A program made the translations under genes and the position numbers. Below the pieces are notes generated by a model. It ran no database searches. It had not been told where the DNA came from and was given only the letters and a program-made list of their open reading frames with translations. This document shows, in pieces, positions 1-5,651 of a stretch of DNA of 6,269 nucleotides; the stretch's first letter is position 1; every line of letters starts with the position of its first letter. Origin of the DNA: an uncultured Oscillospiraceae bacterium (lineage in GTDB: Bacteria; Bacillota; Clostridia; Oscillospirales; Ruminococcaceae). The stretch lies in NCBI GenBank assembly GCA_934456315.1, contig CAKSHG010000134.1, positions 1 to 6,269 of the forward strand, read 5' to 3'.

Positions 1-932
1 GCGCCGATGATACCCGCGTCGTTTCCGAGCTGGCAGATGCCGAGCCTGGTGGACTGCTTGGGGTCTACGCAGTAGCTGTCCTCGGCGATTATCTTCTCGA
101 GGGGCTTTGTGAGGTTGTCGCCCTCCTTGCAGATACCGCCGCCGATGAGGAGTATCTCGGGCTGGAATGTGTTGACGATATTGGTCAGTCCGCAGCCGAG
201 GTAGGATATGTACATATCCACAACGCCGGACGCGCTCTTGTCGCCTGCGCGCCAGCCGTCGAATGCGGTCTTGCCGTCGACGTTGCTGATGTCGCCGGAG
301 CACAGCTCCCACATCTTGCTGGACTTATCGGCTTCCATGGCTTCCTTGGTCATCGTGATGAGCGCAGTCGCGGAGGAGTACGCTTCGAAGCAGCCCTTGC
401 GTCCGCAGTTGCAGGGTCTGCCGCCGTACTGGATAACGGTGTGACCAAGCTCCGCGCCGCAGTAGTTGAAGCCGGTGTATATCCTGCCGTCGATGATGAT
501 ACCGCCGCCTACGCCGGTGCCGAGGGTTACAACGACGACGTCCTTGTAACCCTTGCCTGCGCCGGCGAGCACCTCGCCGAATGCCGCAGCGTTGGCGTCG
601 TTTTCAACGTAGACCTCCTTGCCGAGGCGTGCGCCGATGAGCGCGCGCAGGTCGGTGTTGCGGAAGCCGAGGTTGCAGGAGTACAGCACCACTCCGGTGT
701 TGCGGGAAGCGGTGCCGGGGGTGCCGATACCGATGGAGTTCAGTTCGTCGATGGTGACCTTAGCCTCGTTTAGGGCTTTCCAGACGGTTTCCGCGATGGA
801 ATCCGCTATTTCTTCCGCAGGGCGGGGGAGGTCGGTCTTGCAGGTTGCCTTTGCTACGATGTTGTAATTTTCGTCGACCAGACCGACTTTGATGTTAGTG
901 CCGCCGAGGTCGATACCGATATTGTATTTCAT
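1..932 (-). CDS. glk: ROK-family glucokinase (3' end cut by window edge)
   Basis: Cytoplasmic ATP-dependent sugar kinase, most likely converting glucose to glucose-6-phosphate at the entry to glycolysis. Reading the minus strand from the ATG at 932 gives 310 open codons to the left edge. The N-terminal phosphate-binding loop is GIDLGGTNIKVG (residues 6-17). The catalytic Asp lies in ENDANAAAFGE (Asp112). A second glycine-rich loop is TLGTGVGGG (136-144). The ROK zinc site is complete: His164, then Cys174, Cys176 and Cys181 in CNCGRKGCFEAY. The C-terminal adenosine-side motif LLIGGGI is at 261-267, and the read ends in LGNDAGIIG, which is normally within about ten residues of the family's C-terminus, so very little is missing. 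The start is supported by AAAGGTG at 942-948, nine bases upstream. The gene lies downstream of hprK on the same strand, 150 bp away. Other ROK members (fructokinase, ManNAc kinase, NagC-type repressors) are less likely: there is no DNA-binding N-terminus, and the motifs fit clostridial glucokinases best. Substrate specificity is inferred from the family. Confidence 0.93.
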   Translation of the reverse strand, partial: MKYNIGIDLGGTNIKVGLVDENYNIVAKATCKTDLPRPAEEIADSIAETVWKALNEAKVTIDELNSIGIGTPGTASRNTGVVLYSCNLGFRNTDLRALIGARLGKEVYVENDANAAAFGEVLAGAGKGYKDVVVVTLGTGVGGGIIIDGRIYTGFNYCGAELGHTVIQYGGRPCNCGRKGCFEAYSSATALITMTKEAMEADKSSKMWELCSGDISNVDGKTAFDGWRAGDKSASGVVDMYISYLGCGLTNIVNTFQPEILLIGGGICKEGDNLTKPLEKIIAEDSYCVDPKQSTRLGICQLGNDAGIIG

Positions 933-941
933 TTTGATTAA

Positions 942-948
942 CACCTTT
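942..948 (-). promoter_or_regulatory. Ribosome binding site of the glucokinase gene
   Basis: AAAGGTG on the minus strand, nine bases before the ATG at 932. It lies only a few bases from the left end of the inverted-repeat element at 952-1085, so the element reaches almost to the translation signals. Confidence 0.7.
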
Positions 949-951
949 CTT

Positions 952-1085
952 GGGAATTCGGAATTTCGGTGTCCGCTTCGCGGACGGATTTTAATACGAT
1001 ACGATCGGATAACCACCGCGAAAACGGACATTGATCCTGAATTCCCCTGTCTGTCCCGCGAAAGCGTGACATTAATTCCGAATTA
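952..1085. repeat. Composite inverted-repeat element between hprK and glk (MITE-like or intergenic palindromic repeat)
   Basis: The two ends are inverted copies. AATTCGGAATT at 955-965 matches AATTCCGAATT at 1074-1084 over 11 bp without error. The similarity continues inward with small gaps, through TGTC-CGC-TTCGCGG, for about 30 bases. Three related units of the form GGAATT...TGTC..CG..TTCGCGG can be drawn: 960-983 on plus, and 1016-1045 and 1056-1079 on minus. Unit 1 folds as a 6-bp hairpin (GTCCGC TTC GCGGAC, 971-985). Unit 3 folds as TGTC-c-CGC GAAA GCG-t-GACA (1052-1071). A further GGGAATTC/GAATTCCC pair lies at 952-959/1039-1046. No transposase and no clear target-site duplication is visible. 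The right end overlaps the hprK stop codon. There is no T-run after a stem, so it is not a standard intrinsic terminator. It could act on processing or stability of an hprK-glk transcript; that is inference. Confidence 0.6.
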
Positions 1086-2054
1086 AATATTGAGGTCTGA
1101 CATTATTTCCTCGCTGTCGGAGTCGATTCCGAGCTGGTGGAGCAGGTCCTTTGCCGCGTTGTAGCCCATCTTCTTCATACGGTTGTTCATTGCGGCTACC
1201 TCGAGGATAACGGCGAGGTTACGTCCGGGCTTTACCGGAATGGTGAGCAGCGGCACCTTAACGCCGAGAATGGTCATATAGTGGGTGTCCACGCCCATTC
1301 TGTCGTAGGTCTTTTCGGGGTTCCACAGCTCAAGCTCGACTACCATGTCTATCTTCTCGTTGAGCTTGACGGCGCCTACGCCGAACAGCTGACGCGCGTT
1401 GATGATACCGATACCGCGCAGCTCGAGGAAGTGGCGGATATTATCCGGAGAGCTTCCGACCAGCGTGATGTTGGAGGCTTTCTTAATCTCTACGGCGTCG
1501 TCCGCGATGAGTCTGTGACCGCGCTTTACAAGCTCGATGGCGGTTTCGCTCTTACCTACGCCGCTTTCGCCGAGAATGAGCACGCCCTCGCCGTAGATCT
1601 CGATGAGAACGCCGTGGCGGGTGATACGGGGCGCGAGCTGGAGGTTAAGGAAGTTTACCAGCTTGGAGGTGAACACCGAGGAGGACTCGTCCGTGCGCAG
1701 GAGTATCGTTTCGTGCTCCCTGGCGCTGTCCACCAGCTCCGGGAAAACTTCCAGGTTGCGGGTGACGATGAGCGCGGGGAACTTGTAGCTTAGCAGGTTG
1801 TCGATACGCTCGCGACGTACGTTCGGCTCCAGCGTGGAGAGGTAGGAATGCTCCGTGCGCCCCATGACCTGGATACGCTGCTTGTCGAAGTATTCGTAGA
1901 ATCCCGCGAACTGAAGTCCCGGGCGGTTTATCTCGTGGTCGGAGATGAGGGTGTTGCCGCCGTCCTCCGGCATGTATATCACTTCAAGCTTGTATTCGTC
2001 GATAATTTTCTGCAAGGGGAACGAAAATTCCCGGTTGATCTCATCAAAAGGCAT
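1083..2054 (-). CDS. hprK: HPr kinase/phosphorylase
   Basis: Bifunctional cytoplasmic enzyme that phosphorylates HPr (and Crh) on the regulatory serine and removes that phosphate, setting carbon catabolite repression through CcpA. The product is 323 aa, the normal length. An N-terminal domain (about 1-130) precedes the kinase domain. The catalytic-region His is in TRHGVLIEIYG (His147). The Walker A loop is GESGVGKS (162-169), followed by ADDAVE with Asp185/Asp186. The family signature is FLELRGIGIINARQLFG (209-225), and the conserved C-terminal block KPGRNLAVILEVAAMN is at 275-290. All key residues are present. The reading frame is open 21 codons further, to an ATG at 2117, but that ATG lies upstream of the -10 box at 2106-2111. 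The ATG at 2054 has TCCTTT/AAAGGA (2063-2068) eight bases ahead, so 2054 is the start. It lies upstream of glucokinase on the same strand, suggesting a shared transcript for sugar entry and carbon sensing. Confidence 0.97.
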   Translation of the reverse strand: MPFDEINREFSFPLQKIIDEYKLEVIYMPEDGGNTLISDHEINRPGLQFAGFYEYFDKQRIQVMGRTEHSYLSTLEPNVRRERIDNLLSYKFPALIVTRNLEVFPELVDSAREHETILLRTDESSSVFTSKLVNFLNLQLAPRITRHGVLIEIYGEGVLILGESGVGKSETAIELVKRGHRLIADDAVEIKKASNITLVGSSPDNIRHFLELRGIGIINARQLFGVGAVKLNEKIDMVVELELWNPEKTYDRMGVDTHYMTILGVKVPLLTIPVKPGRNLAVILEVAAMNNRMKKMGYNAAKDLLHQLGIDSDSEEIMSDLNI

Positions 2055-2062
2055 AAAAATGT

Positions 2063-2068
2063 TCCTTT
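2063..2068 (-). promoter_or_regulatory. Ribosome binding site that decides the hprK start
   Basis: AAAGGA on the minus strand (within GGAAAGGAAC), eight bases before the ATG at 2054. Together with the promoter further upstream it rules out the longer ORF beginning at 2117. Confidence 0.8.
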
Positions 2069-2105
2069 CCCGTTTTTTGATAGCGGCGTACAATGCCACA
2101 ATTAT

Positions 2106-2134
2106 ATTATACAACAAGCGGAAAATTATTTCAA
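2106..2134 (-). promoter_or_regulatory. Sigma-A promoter of hprK
   Basis: On the minus strand the -35 box TTGAAA (2129-2134) and -10 box TATAAT (2106-2111) are separated by exactly 17 bases. Five of six and six of six positions match the consensus. Transcription is expected to begin near 2098-2100, giving a leader of about 45 nt before the ATG at 2054. No clear catabolite-responsive (cre) operator was found between the promoter and the start. Confidence 0.85.
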
Positions 2135-2168
2135 TACGTTTTGTGAAATTTTAACCGGGAGATACTTT

Positions 2169-2273
2169 CAGGCTGTCGAGAAATCGCCATCTGCGTCGTC
2201 ACCATTATGACGGCAGGCAAAAAGCCTAGCCGTCATAAGGGTTCCTAGCATCTGACGATTTCTCGACAGCCTG
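2169..2273. repeat. 105-bp nested palindrome with a perfect 18-bp outer stem (REP/MITE-like)
   Basis: CAGGCTGTCGAGAAATCG (2169-2186) is the exact reverse complement of CGATTTCTCGACAGCCTG (2256-2273). Inside lies a second palindrome: TTATGACGGC (2205-2214) pairs with GCCGTCATAA (2229-2238). It is extended inward by AGGC/GCCT (2215-2218/2224-2227) around an AAAAA loop, and outward by ACC/GGT (2201-2203/2240-2242). The right end stops one base before the TGA of the lipoprotein gene at 2275. The left end is about 35 bp from the hprK -35 box. No T-run follows the stem on either strand, so it is not a textbook Rho-independent terminator, although so stable a structure could block RNase or read-through into hprK. 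Exact outer stems with a structured core and no ORF suggest a dispersed non-autonomous repeat; that is an inference, since only one copy is visible here. Confidence 0.75.
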
Positions 2274-2274
2274 T

Positions 2275-3567
2275 TCAGTAAGACAGTTCTATGCAGTCCA
2301 GCGTCCGGAAGTCCACGATATAGATACGGTCTGACTTGATATATTTCATACCGCGCATGACAATAGGGTCGTCGGGCGTGGCTATCACTGCGGCAGTGGA
2401 GGTGGAATATCCAGTGGGGCAGGTTCCGGCTATCATGGTGTAGTCAGTTCCTCCGGTTCTCACGTCCATGAGGAATATCCTGTTGTTAGTCATATAAAAT
2501 GTGTATATTCCATTAGTGGTCGAACCGATGGTTATTTCCGAGCCGCTGCCGCCGGTGAAACTTGCAGTGCAGACCGTTCCGTTTTCCGAACTGCTGTTGG
2601 TGAAATGAGCCGGATAGTACGAAGAACCTGCAATATAACTGTGCTCGCCTGGCTCGCGCTCATGCGGGGTATCCCATGTTATATCGTAGCCATCAGTATA
2701 GGAAATATCGTCCCAGGGCTCTTTGTCGCTGTCATCTGCTATCGACCATGTGCCGTTTGAGATATCATATCTGAACTCTTTGAAGAACGTTCCGTTTTCG
2801 ATGGGCAGGTCAACATAACCGGTGGTGTAGACATAATTCCCGCTGATGTGTATTTCGGAAGAAAAATCGCAGTACACCATGTGTTCTCCGGAATGGGGTA
2901 TCGTTCTGGCTTCTCCGGTCAGCAGCGATATCAGCACGACATCATATGAATAATCATCATGCAGATTAAAAGCGCAGCAGTATTCATCGTTGTATTGCTC
3001 AATACGGGTTGTCAATATATCACCGGAATATGTGGTTTTCAGCTCGTCGGCCGCCGGGTCGTAGGAGTATATCGTTGTGACCGTCCCAGGGAGATACTGC
3101 GAGAAAGGACCGTCGTCCGAAATCTCCGGCGGGACTATTTTTTCCAGTATCATCACCCCATCGTCAGTGATGTGCGTGATGGTCGTGTTCGATACCAGCT
3201 GCTTTTCGCCGTCAGCGTACTCCCACAGCTCCGGGTGAGCGGAATTTTCCCGGGGAGAGTACCGCGTGACTTTGAACGGAAGTTCTTCCGGCTCGCGCCA
3301 GTCGCCGTTCAGATGGAACAGTTCGCCGTCCGCCGCTTCATCGGGGGTCCCGGAGGTTTCAGCAGATTCAGCGGTCGGGGCGGGCAGGACTGCTTCGGCG
3401 GTCACGCGCGCGGTTCCGGAAGCAGTCTGTGAAGTCCCGGGCGCGGAGCTTTCAGCGGTGAGCGGCTCGGAGGTTTCCGGGGGCTGCGCGGGAACCCCGG
3501 GAGTGTTCCCGGAACAGCCGCAGAGCAGCGTAAGCGCGGTCAGAAGCGCAATGTGGCGGTATTTCAT
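2275..3567 (-). CDS. Lipoprotein of unknown function, downstream paralogue
   Basis: Predicted lipoprotein of 430 aa, anchored to the outer face of the membrane. It has a signal peptide (Lys2, Arg4, hydrophobic 6-16) ending in the lipobox LCGC, with Cys18 as the lipidation site. Residues 19-82 form a low-complexity Pro/Ser/Thr/Glu/Ala linker, probably spanning the peptidoglycan. A folded domain begins at FHLNGDW (84-90) and is rich in Tyr, Asp, Gly and short beta-strand-like segments. Patterns such as YDPAADEL (169-176) and LLTGEA (215-220) resemble strand turns of beta-propeller blades. I do not recognise a named family and see no catalytic motif. It resembles the gene upstream in the signal peptide (HIALLT..LLCGC versus HLALLT..LLCGC), the linker and the domain start (FHLNGDW..LPF versus FELDGTW..LPF). 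The RBS AAGGAGGG (3573-3580) lies inside the end of the upstream gene and the junction is TGA-C-ATG, so translation is probably coupled. A long palindrome begins just after the stop. Confidence 0.85.
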   Translation of the reverse strand: MKYRHIALLTALTLLCGCSGNTPGVPAQPPETSEPLTAESSAPGTSQTASGTARVTAEAVLPAPTAESAETSGTPDEAADGELFHLNGDWREPEELPFKVTRYSPRENSAHPELWEYADGEKQLVSNTTITHITDDGVMILEKIVPPEISDDGPFSQYLPGTVTTIYSYDPAADELKTTYSGDILTTRIEQYNDEYCCAFNLHDDYSYDVVLISLLTGEARTIPHSGEHMVYCDFSSEIHISGNYVYTTGYVDLPIENGTFFKEFRYDISNGTWSIADDSDKEPWDDISYTDGYDITWDTPHEREPGEHSYIAGSSYYPAHFTNSSSENGTVCTASFTGGSGSEITIGSTTNGIYTFYMTNNRIFLMDVRTGGTDYTMIAGTCPTGYSTSTAAVIATPDDPIVMRGMKYIKSDRIYIVDFRTLDCIELSY

Positions 3568-3568
3568 G

Positions 3569-4906
3569 TCAGCCCTCCTTGTAGATGAGCGTTACGCGGT
3601 GGCTTTCGGGGTAGATAAAATACAGGCAGTCGTTGTCGGCGTATATCTGCGGTACTTCGTCAAGTTCCAGCAGCGCCGCCTGCGCGGAATCGCCCTCATA
3701 GCTGCCCAGAACTATCCAGTTTTTGAACTCCGGCTCGTATTCGTCATAGGTTGGGTTGTATACGGTGGTCTGCAGTTCCTTGGAGAGCTTTGCGCAGAAT
3801 ATGTGGCCGCGGTTCATCTTGAAGTGGGCTGACTGGTTTTGCACCGAGAAAGCGGTCTGACCTATGCGGTGATCAGAACCGTTCCTGTCCGTCCAGAAGA
3901 GCTCGCTGCGGCTGCCGAGTACGCCGTAGTCGCGCTCGACGTCGTAGGTGATGAAGTAGGTGCCGTTCATATTGTACCAGATGTAGGAGCTGTCGTCTTC
4001 GCCATATTCGCCGCAATGAGGGCGGGTATCTCCGGTTATGCTGGTGATGGTGTCATCATCGCCGCCGAAGCAGACGTTACCAACGCCGTAGTAGACCGAA
4101 TGCAGGTCAAGGCCGCAAAGGCTGACATCACCGGTGTTAAGCTCCAGCATAAGCCCCACGTCCATGGTCTTGCCGAATTCCGGCATGGTGTATTTGCCGG
4201 TAATGTACATCATATCGTAGACTATCTGCACGCCCGCACCCGGGTAATACAGTATATTTCCAGACTGTTCCGGGATATCCAGCACGGTTTCTCCGGTCTG
4301 AATGTTAACAACTTTCAGACAGTCGTCGCTTAGCGGAGTTGACTGATATTCCATAACCAGATACTGGTCGTTGACAAACTCGAAGAATAAACATTCTTCG
4401 TTCCCTTTGGAATATATCAGCTTCTCCTCGCCGGTCTGCGGGTCGAAGCACCAGAGTTTGTCATGCGTCCAGGTGCTGTACCAGACGTCGTCATTCCCGC
4501 TGGCTTCGAAGAAATACAGCTTTTTGTCGTAGCAGCCGAAGAAGTTGAAGTCCTCGTTCCCGAGCATGGGAACTTCGTAGGTGCTTATCTCAAACGGCAG
4601 GTCGTTCAGTTCGCACCAGGTGCCGTCCAGCTCGAAAACATCGCTGTGCAGGGAATTCCCGCCGGATACCAGCGAAACTCCGGAGCCGTCCGGGGTAGTT
4701 TCGGCGGGCTGCGCTTCCTGCGAGCCGCCTGCGGGAGCTTCCGCTTCCTGCGTGGGGATTTCCCCCACCGGGGACTGTATTTCCAGGGTGTGGGGCTGTT
4801 CCGGTTCGGAAGTCTGAACCTGCGGGGATTCCGGAGCGTTCCCGGTGCAGCCGCAGAGAAGTATGAATGAAGTAAGCAGTGCGAGATGTTTTGTATATTT
4901 AAGCAT
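3569..4906 (-). CDS. Lipoprotein of unknown function, upstream paralogue
   Basis: Predicted membrane-anchored extracellular lipoprotein of 445 aa, the first gene of a two-gene operon. It has Lys3 and Lys6, a hydrophobic core (8-18) and a lipobox LCGC with Cys20 as lipid anchor. Residues 21-88 are a Pro/Glu/Gln/Thr/Ser-rich linker. The folded part starts at FELDGTW (91-97) and contains FDPQTGE (154-160), NIQTGE (201-206) and LELNTGD (244-250), spaced like repeated beta-hairpin turns of a propeller. About ten cysteines occur after the lipid cysteine. No enzymatic motif is seen, and the family is not recognised. The frame stays open to 5230, but that extension runs antisense through spoIIR. The ATG at 4906 starts a canonical signal peptide and has GGGAGGG (4914-4920) seven bases upstream. 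The last codons TAC AAG GAG GGC TGA supply the ribosome site of the downstream paralogue. It is transcribed divergently from spoIIR across 142 bp. Confidence 0.87.
   Translation of the reverse strand: MLKYTKHLALLTSFILLCGCTGNAPESPQVQTSEPEQPHTLEIQSPVGEIPTQEAEAPAGGSQEAQPAETTPDGSGVSLVSGGNSLHSDVFELDGTWCELNDLPFEISTYEVPMLGNEDFNFFGCYDKKLYFFEASGNDDVWYSTWTHDKLWCFDPQTGEEKLIYSKGNEECLFFEFVNDQYLVMEYQSTPLSDDCLKVVNIQTGETVLDIPEQSGNILYYPGAGVQIVYDMMYITGKYTMPEFGKTMDVGLMLELNTGDVSLCGLDLHSVYYGVGNVCFGGDDDTITSITGDTRPHCGEYGEDDSSYIWYNMNGTYFITYDVERDYGVLGSRSELFWTDRNGSDHRIGQTAFSVQNQSAHFKMNRGHIFCAKLSKELQTTVYNPTYDEYEPEFKNWIVLGSYEGDSAQAALLELDEVPQIYADNDCLYFIYPESHRVTLIYKEG
3573..3580 (-). promoter_or_regulatory. Ribosome binding site embedded in the upstream lipoprotein gene
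   Basis: AAGGAGGG on the minus strand, five bases before the ATG at 3567. It doubles as the Lys-Glu-Gly codons that end the upstream lipoprotein. With one base between the TGA and the next ATG, this is a coupling arrangement that should hold the two proteins at related levels. Confidence 0.85.
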
Positions 4907-5048
4907 GGAATATCCCTCCCTGTTGATTTCCTTGTAATTGTAGTCATAAAAATGGAAGAAAAAGTTTCGCACCGCGCGATTTATTTTGAATAAAATATAG
5001 TAGCGCGTCCAATACTTCCAGCAGACATAAATCTGGAGGTATAACACC
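4907..5048. promoter_or_regulatory. Divergent intergenic region between the lipoprotein pair and spoIIR
   Basis: 142 bp, AT-rich in the middle, must carry the promoters for both directions. For spoIIR, GTAAT (4934-4938), 15 bases, then GGAAGAAAAA (4954-4963) loosely resembles a forespore sigma-F site (family consensus roughly GYWTA-N15-GGnrAnAnTW) with mismatches. For the lipoproteins, TACAAT on the minus strand (4937-4942) is a possible -10 without a good -35. Neither is convincing. The two candidates overlap, which would make the two directions compete if both are real. RBSs at both ends are clear: GGAGG (5035-5039) for spoIIR and GGGAGGG (4914-4920) for the lipoprotein. Confidence 0.35.
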
Positions 5049-5651
5049 ATGACAGCACGGATACTTGACATCATAATGGCGGCGGGAGCGGCTCTGGCGC
5101 TGCTCCTGGGGAGCTTCACGGGGTTCGCCAGGGAGTGCGACGAGATAACCTCGGAGGTGCTGCGGCTGCACATTCCCGCGAACAGCGACAGCGCCCGCGA
5201 CCAGGAGCTGAAGCTGGAGCTGCGGGACATGGTGCTGGAGGAGTACGGCGCGCAGCTGACCTCCGCGCACAGCCGGGAGGAGGCTGCGGAAACGGTCCGC
5301 GGGCTGCTCCCGGAGATAGAAAAAACCTGCTGCGAGTTTCTTTCGCAGCAGGGCGTGGACTATGGAGCCAGAGCGGAACTCACCGAGATGTGGTTCCCGA
5401 CGCGGCGGTATGAGCAGGCTACTCTCCCGGCGGGGGAGTATCAGGCGCTGCGGATAACCCTCGGCAGCGGAGAGGGGCACAATTGGTGGTGCGTGATGTA
5501 CCCGGCGATGTGCATTCCGCTCGCGAGCGCGCCGCTTGACGGGGCGGGCGAAAACTGCGCGGACGTACTGCCGGAGGATTTCACCGGGAACCGCGTGGAG
5601 TTCCGGTTTGCGATATACGAATTCTTCAGGGGGCTGTTCACAGGCGAATAG
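5049..5651 (+). CDS. spoIIR: Stage II sporulation protein R
   Basis: Signalling protein made in the forespore and exported to the intermembrane space, where it triggers SpoIIGA to process pro-sigma-E in the mother cell (known role of the family). The product is 200 aa, slightly shorter than the roughly 224-aa B. subtilis protein. An N-terminal hydrophobic segment (about 8-25) acts as signal or anchor. Family hallmarks follow: LRLHIPANSDS (38-48) with DQELKLELRD after it, a central LPAGEYQALRI (126-136), and GEGHNWWCVMYPAMC (141-155). The family usually has Pro-Pro in the last motif; here it is Pro-Ala. The ATG at 5049 has GGAGG (5035-5039) nine bases upstream. The gene is transcribed away from the lipoprotein pair, and its last 14 bases overlap the end of the convergent HD gene. 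In known spore-formers it is under sigma-F; a weak match is noted upstream. I am confident of the family. Whether the host forms spores cannot be told from one gene. Confidence 0.93.
   Translation: MTARILDIIMAAGAALALLLGSFTGFARECDEITSEVLRLHIPANSDSARDQELKLELRDMVLEEYGAQLTSAHSREEAAETVRGLLPEIEKTCCEFLSQQGVDYGARAELTEMWFPTRRYEQATLPAGEYQALRITLGSGEGHNWWCVMYPAMCIPLASAPLDGAGENCADVLPEDFTGNRVEFRFAIYEFFRGLFTGE

Noticed and set aside
208..867. Several plus-strand ORFs over the left 900 bp
   Set aside because: All lie opposite the glucokinase, whose zinc site and phosphate loops identify the minus strand as coding.
933..1082. A separate promoter for glucokinase
   Set aside because: I searched the minus strand for paired -35/-10 hexamers; TATTAA near the middle lacks any acceptable -35, so none is reported.
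952..1085. CRISPR-like array
   Set aside because: Only three imperfect units, in mixed orientation, with unequal spacing and no cas genes.
1137..1793. 218-codon plus-strand ORF opposite hprK
   Set aside because: Entirely antisense to a gene with all HprK motifs intact; its translation has no recognisable domain and no RBS stands out. It is a GC-driven shadow.
2169..2273. Reading the palindrome as an ordinary Rho-independent terminator
   Set aside because: The stem is strong, but no run of T follows it on either strand and the outer stem plus core is far longer than usual.
2169..2273. Insertion that truncated the lipoprotein gene
   Set aside because: The protein ends in the same kind of C-terminal strand (IYIVDF...IELSY) as its paralogue (LYFIYP...LIYKEG), so it appears full length despite the adjacent element.
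4907..5230. N-terminal extension of the upstream lipoprotein to 5230
   Set aside because: It would run antisense through spoIIR and place the lipoprotein signal peptide in the middle of the protein; the ATG at 4906 has a strong RBS.
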